From Adineta ricciae (taxonomy: Eukaryota; Rotifera; Eurotatoria; Adinetida; Adinetidae): 64,000 bases of DNA. Positions 41,864 to 54,524 of this stretch are shown piece by piece. Positions within the stretch are counted from its first letter, which is position 1. Every line of letters begins with the position of its first letter. The translations under genes and the position numbers were made by a program. The notes beneath the pieces were generated by a model. It did no database searches. It was not told the origin of the DNA and saw only the letters and a program-made list of their open reading frames with translations. The stretch covers positions 62,001 through 126,000 of the forward strand of contig CAJNOJ010000040.1 of NCBI GenBank assembly GCA_905250025.1. The letters run 5' to 3'.

Positions 41864-43891
41864 TTACACATCAGTATCTTTCGCTGATTTGTTCGAGTCG
41901 GAAATAGTTTCTGGTTTATCATTAGTTGATAGTTGTTGAGTTAGTCGACGCGCAAATGGTGGTAAAGGAGGTGGTGGAATGCGAGATGGTCGTTGTCGAT
42001 GATTCAGGTTTGATGTATTACCATTCTGATAGGTAACGTTTGTTCCGAAGATACTCGTATCGATATTATTTTCAGTGGAATTCGGATGTTGATTATGCGT
42101 AGTCGGATAGAGATGATTGGTGGTTTTGAATCGGATCCATAGTTGATTAATAATTTCTGTTACAACGAGATCACTGCTATTAGCAGATAATAAACGTGTG
42201 ACAAAAACGCCATCGTCTTTTAAGTAGTGTAGGACGAAATTGCGTGCTAATTGTCGTTCTTCTTGAGGATGAAACGATGACATGATTCCAAGGTGTCGTC
42301 GAATAAAACGGACCTTTTCATCTAGGAATAAAGACGCAGAACAGTGAACAAAAGATTTCTTAATTATCATTAGTTCTCTCGGTATAATCAATGCAAATAT
42401 CTTATCAGGAAAAGCGGATGTCGTCTTGATGCCTAAATGTTTATTTATTCCCAATAGGAGCAACGAATTTGCATTTATTGTTTTTTCATGAGACAATCTC
42501 AAGAGATTTGAGTCTTGAGGAACTTACTTGGAATCGTACAGTGATATAACCAAAGGAGAAAATCATAGACCGTTGCTAAAAAGGATGAATTTTAATTGAA
42601 ATCAATCGAAAGAAGAAATCTTACCAGCACTGATTGATATAAGCCAAAACCATTGAATAATAAAAATGACTTCATTAAATAGATTTATTCTCAAAACACA
42701 TTGAACGGTATAAAAGTGATTGATGCCAATCTCTCGAATTTTGAAATCACTGCAAAGAAGAAGAAGAAGACCAACACGATACTTTCGAGAAGTGAGAAAT
42801 TGAAATGTAGGTTTACCAATAGGTCACTTTGGGAAAATGTCGATTTTCTGTCCAGCGTTGATTTTTTAATAATTTCTCAATGACTTCGAATCCGAATAAA
42901 TAATAATCATTTCCTAGGAAAGCATTTAATAAAAATAATTGTGCTAAGGCATTAACAAGCCACATTAGTTTGACAAGAAAATACACGATAACAAGATAAT
43001 TGCCGTAATGACGATTTGAACAGAAGAAACACATACGAAACATTCGACGAAGACACGAAAAGCGCTTTTCGATATGTCGCCGAGTCAGTTGGGCACGTGC
43101 TGATATATAACGTTCAATATTAACAATCAAATAACTCATAATTCGATCTCGTGATTCATACTGTTCAACTTGTTCGTATTTCTAAACATTCATTTCATCG
43201 TTTTCGCAAGATATTTCAATTGAATAATCAATACGTACTATTGCAGCATCGACAAGATTGACTAGATCAAGGCCTGCTCGAAAATTAAGCGTGCGCCATA
43301 CAATGCGAGGAAAGTAGAATAGAAATGCTTGAAATAATAAGATAAATGGCACCCACTGATAGTAGAGCTAAGAAACAGAGAACGAGTGCATTACAGGTAA
43401 TCAATTATTCATTTACGATATCTTTGTTTCGTCGACCTGGTTCATCATCAGGTAATTCTTGATCGATTGGAATATCTAATAAGAGCATATGAATACAAAC
43501 AAATACTTCGAGTTCAACGACTTACAGTAGGTGTTCGCAATCCAACAATAACTATCTGTATAAGCCTCATATGAAGGTTTGAATTGAGCTGGTACCTAAT
43601 TAAACGATCACACGTTGTGTACGTTATGTTATTGCAAAAGATAATATTTACCCAACAGTCGATTGGATCACCTAATAAAAGAATTAATAAAGATAACAGG
43701 AATGAACGATTGTTTATATAAACATCGATAAATGACTTACCCGCGTACTGTTTTGTGGTAACAAGAATAGCAAAAACAACACAGAGAGTGGTGGTATATC
43801 GATGACTAAGTCGATCAATGTAGGAATCATCATCGCGAAATTGTCTTACATGTGAAACCGAAAGACCGGCGAGTTGTCTGACTAATTCCAT
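41864..43891 (-). CDS. Innexin (gap junction / hemichannel subunit)
   Basis: Innexins form invertebrate gap junctions and pannexin-type channels. Nine exons (43891-43741, 43671-43652, 43595-43526, 43475-43417, 43367-43239, 43181-42817, 42749-42625, 42575-42528, 42321-41864) join without a frame error into 474 residues. Signatures are RDDDSYIDRLSHRYTT before TM1, TTKQYAGDPIDCW and YCWI with the first-loop cysteines, YYQWVPFILLFQA in TM2, WRTLNFRAGLDLV, TM3 around HYGNYLVIVYFLVKLMW, HFPKVTYCDFKIR and YTVQCVLRINLFNE with the second-loop cysteines, and TM4 WFWLIS. The cytosolic tail is Pro-rich near its end (SRIPPPPLPP). Exon 2 is only 20 nt. The Met at 43891 immediately follows an AG. Confidence 0.95.
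43652..43671 (-). other. 20-nt micro-exon of the innexin gene
   Basis: It lies between acceptor TTATTAG and donor GTAAAT and completes the conserved first-loop motif G-D-P-I-D-C-W. Without it the frame breaks and the motif is lost, so the exon is well supported. Confidence 0.85.
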
Positions 43892-44676
43892 CTAGTTTGT
43901 TCTTCTTTTGATTGCCGTTGATGATGTTCATCGGGCATAGTCTATCTATTTAGATCTACAAAAGAAAAACAAGATTATCTCAAGAGACGCTAAGTTTATC
44001 TTTTATCTCTCTTCAATCAACATCTAGTTATCGATATGTCATCAACTTACCTCGCTTTTTCTCCTCATACAATGTCATTCAATTAGGTTTATCATATAAT
44101 ATTTATAGAAAAATTTTCTTCTCTTATTTTATTAATAGATGTGCGATTCGAACTTGAATAACAGTATTAAATCTATCTTTTCATTTCCTTCTCTTTCGCT
44201 CTCCCTTTTTTATTAGCACATTGTATTATCGAGAAATAATTGCAGGAATGAGCTTCGTGTTTCTGTTCCTATTACATTACAACCATCATCATGATCATTA
44301 TTATTACTTAAGAGGGAGTAAGACTCGGCCAAGTTGTTGGAGACGAACGAAGCGAAGAAAATAATAACATCGAACTACACGCAATTCTCTTAACACTCGA
44401 TGATTATATAAAGAAAAATAGCGCAAACATGAAAAAAGATGTGTCTTGCACAGTCGCGATCGAATCACAAACACATTCGCAGACTTTTTCACTGATTAGA
44501 CGCTATATACGCACGTATGCACATTATTTATCTTACACGCTTTCTCTCCATACTAACCCGACGAAGAAAATCTTCACTAAATAATCTATGCGATTACTAA
44601 AAAGGATCCCTCAATATCTGTGTCATTCGTGTGCAAGCTAAAAGAAACAATAATCTTATTCTTATATCAATATATG

Positions 44677-44692
44677 TATATATATATATATA
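44677..44692. repeat. (TA)n microsatellite
   Basis: About eight TA units in the intergenic region upstream of the innexin gene. Confidence 0.7.
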
Positions 44693-46208
44693 GTTTTAGA
44701 TAGTGACAGACATGCAATAATATCGTAACAGGAGACTATCTAACTAATTTCATTATTCCACGCGACAAGACATAAATATACACTTCGATAGACGACAACG
44801 ACTACTTGCAGTTTATGGAGATGATGATGAAAAGAATGATGATTTTGTTTTCTTATCATTACACACTGGGGAGTTTGTGCATCGATGCTTATATGGATCG
44901 AAAACTAGTCGACCAACGTAGAGTTCAAGTCGCTCAGCTTATAGACTAGGCAATAGAAAAACGACTCCTTCTCTGTAAGCACTTCGCTGCTCTCCGCTCT
45001 CTTTCAATTACTATGGAGAGACACTCACGCAATCGTGCCTGTCGATCTGCGCGTGCGTTCGAGGTCATATCGAGAACTGAACTGCTGAAATAAACTATCA
45101 GTACATATGTATAAGAGCGTATGTAATCTTGACGTTATAGATATGTCTTACAGAGAAAATACATCTCTTTCGAATGACCCATTTGTTTCTCATCACAGTT
45201 TTCTCTTGATGATTGTCTTCCTGTCAGTCAAACAATTTCAAAATGATTACATACCTACATTTGATTATAATACGATTTGCTAATTCACATGTCTTTTAAC
45301 GGTTAATATATGCTACTCTCCAGAGATTTCTATCAATGTACACGTAAGAAAAGATTCATCATGACTTCTGATCGAAATCGTACAATGGATCGCATGCAAT
45401 GAAATATGTTCTCTTTCCTCTATGTCTCTTCTCCTTTTTTTTATCTTTTTTTACGCTGCTATGATCCATTGAGAAAAGGAAACGTGAGAAGAAGGAAAAA
45501 CGAGAGAAAATTCGAATGGCGACTAGTTTTGCAATGGCTTTTTCTAAAGACAACTCTCTCGCTATTGGGCTAGTTAGGAACAGGCCAGATATAAGCATAA
45601 GCATGTATGTACAACAGAAAGGAGAACAACATATCAACAACGATCTATCCAAAATGCCATAATACCAACCGCAAAGAATGTCTGGTACCAATTCTTCCTT
45701 CTGCTTCGTTTTCTCCGTCTTTTCTTCTACTCTCCTCCTTCTACTCCTACTTGTTCTTCCTCTCGCCGCTCTCAAGCGGTCACTCATTCACACATACACA
45801 CATAAGCTAGTACGCAGGAAGTTATCTTTTGTCGAGGACCACTTGTGTGTTAGCTATAGTAAGAAACGACAGCCGTGTTCATTAAGCTGAACTAACGAAG
45901 GAAGAAGAAAAGGAGAAAGAAAAAAGAATGAGCAACATTTCCCATTCTTGGAACGCTGCCGTCAGTTTCTCGTTCGCTCGCTTTCCTTCTCGTCTCGCTC
46001 CCGAATGCCCTGATGTCATGTACAAAGAGTGCTCTTACTCGCACTGTCGCGCACAGCATTATGGATATGAAGATAGTGGCCTAGTTTAGCGTCTAAATCA
46101 CATTGATATAAAAAAAAGAGTAAGAAGCGAGAGTAGAGAAAAGAAAAAAATCCGTTTTCTTTTTTTTTTCAACAAAAGACCAGAGTTGACTTTTCATTTT
46201 TCTGAAAA

Positions 46209-46340
46209 GAAGAGGAGGAGGAAGAAGAAGATGAGAATTAAGAGGAAGTATCAGATGGTGCATTCAGTGAGATAGAAACCAAATTAAAAAAACCTCGAAC
46301 AATCACGATCAAATTGAAGAGTAGACAATGCCGTCAATAA
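46209..46340 (+). pseudogene. Coding-like fragment with acidic run and internal stop
   Basis: The plus frame from 46209 reads a run of seven Glu, D-E-N, then a TAA (46239-46241). It continues E-E-V-S-D-G-A-F-S-E-I-E-T-K-L-K-K-P-R and a basic stretch (TITIKLKSRQ) to a stop at 46338-46340. The mix is more protein-like than the flanks and could be a decayed last exon. No neighbouring exon was found, and chance is possible. Confidence 0.2.
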
Positions 46341-47104
46341 TCGATTATTTACAAGAAAGAGTTGATTTTGTGCCTGAGTCAACACATCTAAACACTATTC
46401 CTGGGAGAGTTTTTACTTCAATGGCAATAGGAACTTGAATAAATATAGTATTTCTAAACTATATATATATCATTAATACAATAACCAATCAAATAGTTGC
46501 TTATTTTCAATTGACGATGTCATAAAAAATTTATAATAGGATTTGTCAAGACGAGTTTTCTTCGCCAGGGAAGACAAATTACATGCCATTTATCTTGCTA
46601 GTAACACGTACGTAATGCTTGAAACAACAACAATCTAATGTTTACGTGTGTTCTATCGTCAATTCGTTTTTCTTTCGCCGACTATGTCTTAAATCAACAA
46701 GACTTTTTTCATTAGAAAAACATGTCTAGTGATCGATGATACATACGCGAACGCATTGCTCAATCATATGCTATGATAGAATGATGTTTTTAGATCGTAT
46801 TTATTACAACTGTCAATGTGAAGGCTAGAGGGATTTTTCTTCTCAATTACAATTAGAAATGATTGTTTAAAATTACCCGAAGAGAATTTGATTATCTCGC
46901 TGAGACATCCAGAAATGTACTCCCGACACGCATTGATATTAACGATGAAACGAACTGCTTTCTTATTCCTCTCTTTCCAGACCATGACCAGACTTCATTT
47001 AGATGTAATTACACATGATATCATACGGAGATTATCGACCTTAAAAGTAATAATTTATTTGGATAATTCAAGGAAAAAAGAGAGACACACATATATGCAT
47101 AGTT

Positions 47105-47713
47105 TTATGTCTGTTTTCGAAATGGAAAATTCTTACAACAACACGAAATCAGTGGTGTAATGTATTGGAAAACAATCGCAAGCATTGCGTACTGGTAGAG
47201 ACCAGCTTGACAATACATCGACTGAGTGTTGTATGGATTGTAATCTACTTGATTGAAATTTTTAAATACCCATATGGTTCCGAGAATGAGCCAGATAAAA
47301 CGAAATAATTGAATAATTATAATCGCGATGGAAGCAAAAATAACAAAGAAAAATCCCGTTAGATCTTTGTCTTTTCCTCTTAAATGACATGTACAAGCGA
47401 CAGTTGATAGAACAATACTTAAAAGATTGAATACACTTGACACGACCAAATAAGTTGGAATCATAGGTTCGAGTGGACATCCATGAATATTCGCACTTCC
47501 AACAACTAATGTCATCATCGTAAATAAGAAATCGAGTGAAATACAAATAGTGAAACATGGAACATATGCGGCATGAATTCCAGCAAGACGACGCAGAATT
47601 TCGCTATAATCCGTTGTTTGTGTACGGACAGGTTCTATTGGTGATTGTATCTCCATCGTTGGAGAATTATCGATATCGACTGATACTGAATTGATATCTA
47701 TGGGTTGTGCCAT
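47105..47713 (-). CDS. Small four-helix membrane protein, TMEM272-like
   Basis: A single-exon frame of 202 residues. The first 45 residues are polar and acidic. Four hydrophobic segments follow, at about 50-75 (TICISLDFLFTMMTLVV), 85-108 (IPTYLVVSSVFNLLSIVLS), 118-145 (FFFVIFASIAIIIIQLF) and 170-190. The pattern of a conserved C-P-x-E-P-x-I-P-x-Y-L motif before TM2 and a Trp-rich segment with Tyr/Cys after TM3 resembles the TMEM272-like family, which has no established function. The C-terminal GTTGTAAGAATT could act as a splice donor, so the last six residues are less certain. It lies on the same strand as the kinase-like gene, 172 bp downstream of it. Confidence 0.7.
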   Translation of the reverse strand: MAQPIDINSVSVDIDNSPTMEIQSPIEPVRTQTTDYSEILRRLAGIHAAYVPCFTICISLDFLFTMMTLVVGSANIHGCPLEPMIPTYLVVSSVFNLLSIVLSTVACTCHLRGKDKDLTGFFFVIFASIAIIIIQLFRFIWLILGTIWVFKNFNQVDYNPYNTQSMYCQAGLYQYAMLAIVFQYITPLISCCCKNFPFRKQT

Positions 47714-47885
47714 ACTTCGTCGCGAAATGTTTACAGCTATGATTCAACTCCGAGTGAAATAAATGTGCGCAGATGAAGAAAAAGCAGACATGAGATTGTA
47801 TTTTATTTAAATAAAAAAAAACACTCTTCGGAAGGTTTGATTTCGAAGAGAATTAGAAAAAAGGCGTCACGCTTTTCTTTTCGTT

Positions 47886-50518
47886 TTAATATTGTAGCCA
47901 TGGATGCGAAAGAAGTGAATGACCATCGATTGGGTATTGACTTTTCGCGAGGTGGTAAAAGTCTCGTCCAGGTTTCGATGCCTCACAATCGAGGCAACGA
48001 TCAAACGTGAATGTTATAACTAATGCGGCTCTGTAGTCGAGCAACTCGAACCGATCAACAAGTGCAGCAATACCGAAATCGATTAGTTGGATACCGCGTT
48101 CATGAGAGTACAAAATATTTCCCCAGTGAGCATCGCTTAAAGCAAAGAAAACCAAAAATCTTTTAGAAAGAGAATGTTTTTCTCTCATGTTAATACAAAC
48201 AGATGCATTATGTGACAAGCAGCAATCTGTTGCAAGGCTTCGAGTTGTTGTCGGACTATGTAAGAAAATTCATTTGAAGATAAACAGAAAATATTAGGTC
48301 GTACTGAGTGGTTTAGCAAGACGTTCCAGGATATTTTCACCATATTTCAATGGAGATACACCTGATAATTCTTCGAAGATTAAGTACCACTGGTGTTCGT
48401 CTTTTCCAAATGTATTTGCTACACTTGCTGCCGCCGACATCTACTCGACAACAAACAAAAACATATCGAAGATTATTGAGAACGTCAACATACTAAACCT
48501 CTTGTCAGTGCAACTTTCTCTGCAATGTAATATTCAAAAGGAACTAAAGAAATGAAACTAGGAGATAAATTCGTGTCCTGTTGTCGACCATTACCTAGAC
48601 CAGGTTCAGCTGAGCAAGCAGCTTTTTCAATCAAACCATGTTGTGGTTTATGCTGGCATGGATCCGATGATTCTTGTAATGATTTTATGTCGTTTTCATG
48701 TACACATTGGGTAATGTCATTTGCGTATCCTTCTTCAGCGGGAGAATGTTTGCTTATTTTAAGAACAAAATTGTCACCATTTAATTCAATACCAAAGACG
48801 TCAGCAGAATTTCCCGATATGAATGTCTTCTTCCATTTCATAGTGCTCAATGCTTTATTATTATGTTTTTTGCCATATTCAACAGCTTGAATAAATTCTT
48901 TTGGAATACGACTACCCGTTATTGACATGGCACCAAAAGGAGCAGTTCTGGGAGCTGGCGGTGGTCTTGCTATTTTGATATAACGACGATCTTCTGGTGG
49001 CCACTATTGTTAGGAAGAAGAAGAAAAACCGTACTCAGGAGCCAATTGTGACTAATACTACTCACTAGACTTTTATCGATATTAAAACTGCCAACGGGCG
49101 AGCTGTAAAGCTCATCTAAAGAACCAATTTGTCCTGGACCATATGATCCACTTCGTGGTGGTGATATGAAATCGTCCATAGAAGCCGCTGCATAATCCGG
49201 TGTGTCAGGCACCACTATCACGTCGTATTTTCGCGGATGATCAGGCGACTAAATATTTATCAAGTGATCTGATTAGTGTGCACATGCGCATGTGCCAATT
49301 TACCATTGGTATAATTTGGTTCGGATCATTATACGGCAGTCCCCAATTATGTCGTGCGTATAACTTTAAAGGTTTACTATCAAAGTCGAGCGTCGGTGTG
49401 CCGCCTGCAATGTTCGCTCCGATGGGAGATTCGAGACCAACGAGAGTTCCGACATTTTCTTCGACGATGCTTTCATCGAAGAAAAAGCGACTACGACCAC
49501 CTTTACTACTAAATGATTCTTCGAGTGACGGCGAATCTGAACTTATCTGAAATATAAACAAGTCTTCTCAATTCGTCTATAGTAAAAGAATAAAGCATTT
49601 CAATACTCCTGACGTTGCAGACATACGACCACGATCAAAACTTATATCCGCATCACTTTCAGTATCACTAAATCGAAATTGACCTGGTCGTTGCTGATTG
49701 AATGAATATCCCGACGCTCCACTGCTTATTCCACTACTACTAGTACCACGACTTTCATCTTCGTCATCACTAAATGAACTACGCGTTCGTGTTGAATAAG
49801 GCGTATGTATCAGTCCACTCGTTCGCGATGGTGATGCAGGTGTATTAGCGAGTCTGCGTGGACTCATTTGATCTTCATCATCACTGTCAAAATTTAATGA
49901 ACGAGCACTTGTGTCTACCGCTCGATTTGTTTCTTGCCGTGAGCCTTGTGGAGGTGTACTGGCATAGCAGTAAGAAAGAATACATATGAGTAGTAAATAA
50001 AAATGCATGAAAATGGACATGAAATAATTTAACGAAACGAAAAACAATGAAGAATAAACGATGCGCCAATTCACATCGTTTCATTTAGCAATGATACAGA
50101 AATATTAATCGAGTAAAATGATTTAAGTCATATCCGATGTTTGTTTATATACATCGCCTATATTATCTTTGGTATAATGAGTTTCTATTAAGCATATCAA
50201 ATAGATATATGTATTCAAGACAGGCAATCGATGCCTTTTCGTTGTTTAGACTAACTAACGTATAATTGAAGTCCTAGGTGAATCACCGTTTCTATTTCAG
50301 TCACATTTACAGATTGATAGTCTCTCTTCAATAAAGAGCATCGATCAGACGAGTGTAGTAGTACTCAACTGACACTTGACTTGCGGCTTTTTGTTTATGA
50401 AAAAGAAAGAAACTAGCTAAAAGAAAATGACTTACTCAAAAAGTTGAGAAGTACAATGACGATCAATTTTTTCTACTATCCCCGAGGAAATACATAGGAT
50501 CCGACGAGAGTATGAAGG
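47886..50518 (-). CDS. Protein-kinase-fold protein with long Ser/Asp-rich N-terminus, unassigned
   Basis: Several exons join. The N-terminal part (about 49.2-50.0 kb) is disordered and rich in Ser/Asp/Arg/Pro, with likely phosphosites (FDSDDEDQMSPRR; SFSDDEDESRG). The kinase-like domain has a nucleotide loop and lysine (SGNSADVFGIEL, NFVLKIS; about 48.8 kb), a likely helix-C Glu (EYYIAEKVA), a hinge (WYLIFEELSG), a catalytic loop H-L-D-A-H-W-G-N-I-L formed across a splice junction (about 48.13-48.2 kb), and L-I-D-F-G-I-A. HxD-x-HWGN loops occur in haspin and some phosphotransferases, but the rest does not let me name a family. The domain is short after DFG. The 5' end is unresolved: an exon ending with donor GTAAGT at 50436 reads in frame (KIDRHCTSQLF) but has no Met, so the true start may lie further upstream. 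Confidence 0.65.
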
Positions 50519-50771
50519 TCATGTATATGTAAAACTACCTATTCATTTCTAAGAACGATACATCGAAAAAATTCACAAATCTTATTATCAAGCGACCTCT
50601 TTTGACAAAATTCGATTCGTTCACGGTCCATGTTCTTGCATCGCCATGTTGTAAGTAAATAATGCTAACATAAATAAAGTAATATCTTCCATCAACATAT
50701 ACTCCATCAAGTGTTAATATTTTTAATCAGTATTTTGTCGTCAAATTAAATCTTATCTCACATGCGTATGT
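50519..50771. promoter_or_regulatory. Short divergent intergenic region, probable shared promoter
   Basis: About 250 bp separates the 5' side of the minus-strand kinase-like gene from the LRCH start on the plus strand. It is A/T-rich. No specific promoter motif is claimed. A TTTTTAATCAG acceptor-like site lies about 40 nt before the LRCH ATG. Confidence 0.35.
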
Positions 50772-53700
50772 ATGGCCACAATATCGTCTCCAAACGTTGA
50801 TTCAACTTCCAATCTTCCTGCTAATAAAACTACATCTGTTAATCATTTAAATCGAAGTATTGAACGTGCACTTGATGAAGCGACGTATACGGGTGAATTG
50901 AACTTGAGTTCTCGAACTTTACGAGAATTTCCTGATTCAAAATGTGATCTGTCAGATACAATCATTGCTGGTCAGTAGAAATCAACGAAAAAATGAATTG
51001 ATTTTCTGTTTTTTGCTTTCGTAGATCTTTCTCGCAATCGTTTTATCGAATTTCCACGTTTTTTATGCTCATTTTCTTCTCTTGAACGTCTTAATCTCTA
51101 TCACAATGCGATCAAATCAATTCCTGAGCAGATTGTTGCAAATCATATGCTGAAAGTTCTCGATCTAAGGTGAACATTTTTCTCGTTAATCAAAGACAAT
51201 TCCTCTTTTATTCCTTTGATCTCCTTTCAGTCGAAATCAACTCGCATATATTCCACAAGCTCTATGTAAATTACCCAATCTCGAAGTTTTAATTATCCAT
51301 AACAATAAACTCGTCTCTTTGCCCGAAGAAATCGGTCAATTAGATCGATTAATTGAATTAGTAAGTCATTCATCTTTTCAATTTGAACATATATTTTCAA
51401 AACAAAACAAAAACGATAGGATGTCAGTTCCAATGATCTTACACAATTGCCATATCAGATAGGATTGCTCTCAAGTCTTCGCACATTGAATGTTCGTCGA
51501 AATATGATCACTGAATTGCCAACAGGTAAATAAATTCATTCGATTTTCTTCGTAGAAATCTCTCGTATTTCGTTCAGTTGAATTTGATTAATCATGACAG
51601 GTATTATTTTGTAATTCTAATTGCTTTCTATCTCTTCTGGTTAAAGAACAGAAAACTAAATTCTCATGCATGTTAAATCATCAGAAACGAAAGCTTCATA
51701 GGCTCAACTTTGAACTTCTCCTCCCGATGATCTTGTTTAACACCGAATGATCCTTTCTCTTTAGAATTATGTGCTTTGAAATTAATCAATTTTGATTGTT
51801 CATTTAACCGAATTGCTCGTTTACCATTGAATCTCAGAGAGATGAATACTTTGATTGATTTTAATGTTGAACATAATCCATTAGAAACTCCGCCTGCCGC
51901 AGTAAGCTGATTGATATCGAGTGCGATGGCCTTGCAATAAAACATTCATTTTCTCTAGATTTGTACTCTTGGTCTGCTTCACATTATGCGATTTCTTCTC
52001 ATCGAAGCTATGAAGGAAGAAAAACGACGCGGATTGTTGACCGAATACGAAATCAATGAAAAATATAAAAATTCATTTTCATATCAAACATCAAGGTAAT
52101 TTGTCTGGCATCTACTCACCATTCATTGTTATACTTTGTATCGGAAATAATCGTATCCTGAAGGACTATCATCAATATGAGAGAGTACAATTTCCATTAT
52201 GACAAAGTCTAATGTTTGCTTGATTGGTTCCTGTCCGAGAACGAATGAATAGAATATTGAGACTAACCAACATGACGAGAATAGCATAACCGATTGATAC
52301 TTATATGTGTTTCTCGTTTTCAGACAATTTCAATATGGTAAAAAAGCACGTAAAACAGTGGTACCGTCTGATTCGGGTTATTTAACCACTGAGGGAAGTG
52401 AAAAAACAATTGGTGACGTAAGAGAATCGATTTTTTGATTATGATTATCGAATTCCCATCTGGATGTATTCTGTTAGGATGATTCGGAATTAAGTATGCC
52501 TAGTGAACATCCACTTCGCGGTGAACCAACGTTGATGATTACATTAGCCGATGAATTTTCTAAAGTAAATAGATGAAATGTACGCATAAAAGGTTCGAAT
52601 GGGAAAATTTCAGGAATTAGCCAGACAAAAAGCGGAATATGAAAAGAAGAAATGTCAAGCACAACAGTTAAAACGTCATTTATTGCAACAACTAGGTGAA
52701 ACCGAAAGTCAAGTATGTGTTTTCATCTAAATATCATATTTATTGATATTGTGTTCATAACAACAATAGAGAGCCAAAGCACGTGAAGTTGCTCGCCGAT
52801 TGCATGATGAAAAATTAGCAAAAATGGAGAAACAACGCGAAGATGCTCGACGTAAAATGGAGAACAGGTATGATTTAGCATACATTTATGATTCATTCTT
52901 TGAATTATTGATCTCATGTTCTAGTAAAAACACTCATCTATTCAACTTTCCAACGAAAGATAATCATCAAAATTCACGTCCATGGAATACGTCCACGAAA
53001 TCCACATTAACTCGTCATTTATCCAGTGTTGAATCTTCCAAGCCAAATAAAATTCTTACTGAAACGATAATCAATTCCGTAACTGATCAGAACAATCACG
53101 ATAATCCATATCAACGATCAATTTCCATTGAAAATGCATCTCTTGATGAATATCACAAACGAACAAATCGAGCTGTTAGTGTCGAACCAAACTTTGTCTC
53201 CGGTGGAAATGACATGAAGTATAATTTTCAACAAAAGACATTACCAAGCCGGTCAATCATCCAATACGATATTAATACCAAGATGAATAAACAATTTACT
53301 GTCAGTTCAGAAACAATTGATCAATCGACGTAAGAACAAACATGAAATTAAACTAAAGCCACCTTCTGTATCATTTAGTTCATCGTCGCAGAGTTTGAAA
53401 AACGGTTATAATCGAGGGGTGAGAACCGATCGAATAAATTCCTCATTCAGTATTATGTTCTGCGTAGGATGTCTCTGATGGTTCTTTATCGCCTCAGCAA
53501 AATCGAATCGCAAAACTTCGCTACTTTGACGATCGCGAAACAAATGTAAGTAGACTATTCTGACCGATGATAAGATTACATTCAATCATTTGTTAAGCCT
53601 ATGGTTGGAACTACACCTGGATTTCATATGCATCCGAGAGGTAAATCAAAGAAAAAGTAGATAAAAAAAGATTCATCATCTATTTTAGTATCAACAGTCA

Positions 53701-54524
53701 AAAACGGTCAACATCAACAATCGCCGTTAGAGAGTCCGGGAAGTAATCCCGCGTTTACCATTCGTCGGCATCTTCTTCAAGCTAAGGAAGATAATCTGCA
53801 AATTGATCAAATGAAAAGAGTAAACGAAAGTGAATCACGATTTGCTCATGCATTTTATTTCTTAGGCCATAGAAGAACGTGTTAAAATGGCATTACCAGA
53901 AGATATTGCCTATGCGTTGAGCGACGGTGTAGTTCTTTGCCATTTTATCAATCAAATTCGACCGCGTGCTGTTCAAAGTATTCACGTGCCTTCTCAAGCA
54001 GTGGTAAGCAAACAGCGATTCATTGTTGACTATTGTATAACTATGATTATTGATTAGCCGAAGTTATCCTTAGCGAAATGTCGTCGTAATGTCGAGAATT
54101 TTGTCGAAGCAAGTCGACGTATTGGTGTACCGGAGGTAAGTGATCGGCTTTTCGTTCAGTATAAGTTTCTTTTGAGGTCGAGAAAGTCAACGCGTCTCTT
54201 GATATGATCATAAATTAATTTCTTGCGATATAAAACAGATGAACGTCTTGGTGCATTGATATTGTTAAAGGGTAATCGTTCTTGAAGGAAAAGTCATGTT
54301 TGCTTTAATTTAACGTCAATCATCTCTTGCACATATGAATTCACTGGATATACTTTGTTCTTCAACATGTCACAAAGATTCGATTGAAAAGGAAATAATT
54401 CTCGTTTTTATAGATCGAACTATGCAGTGCTCAGGATATAATTGAAGAAAAGAATACGGTACGTCTTGCTCGACACATACAATTATTAATTTCACCTGAA
54501 TCTTTTGAACAAACCAATGTTTAA
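50772..54524 (+). CDS. LRCH: LRCH: leucine-rich repeats and calponin-homology domain protein
   Basis: LRCH proteins are cytoskeletal adaptors; LRCH proteins bind DOCK-family regulators and actin-linked partners. I join 18 exons into 751 residues with no frame error. About residues 40-230 are LRRs (LDLSRNQLAYIPQALCKLPNLEVL; LPEEIGQLDRL; LRTLNVRRNMITELP; FNRIARLPLNLREM), followed by ICTLGLLHIMRFL as in the family. The middle is low-complexity with a coiled segment (QKAEYEKKKCQAQQLKR) and a large exon at 52925-53329. The C-terminal CH domain (about 644-751) reads EDIAYALSDGVVLCHFINQ, RPRAVQSIHVPSQAVPKLS, KCRRNVENFVEASRRIGVPE and DIIEEKNTVRLARHIQLLI. Longer introns lie at 51526-51764, 52096-52323 and 54136-54413. 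Confidence 0.95.

Larger units (their letters stand above)
43892..47104. other. Long intergenic region upstream of innexin
   Basis: 3.2 kb with no supported gene. It contains a TA-repeat (about 44677-44692), many homopolymer and Arg/Lys/Ser-coding low-complexity tracts, and an open minus frame 45359-45787 that is too compositionally biased to call. One coding-looking fragment at 46209-46340 is listed separately. Part of the region presumably serves as the innexin promoter. Confidence 0.5.

Noticed and set aside
45359..45787. Minus-strand frame of 142 codons rich in Arg/Lys/Ser/Phe
   Set aside because: It is made of low-complexity purine/pyrimidine tracts, with no domain, no splice context and several equally long frames on the other strand.
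48552..48890. Plus-strand frame of 112 codons
   Set aside because: It is antisense to the kinase-like N-lobe exon, which carries the recognisable VLKIS and ISGNSADVFG motifs.
51673..51945. Minus-strand frame of 90 codons
   Set aside because: It is antisense to an LRCH leucine-rich-repeat exon whose plus-strand reading matches the family.
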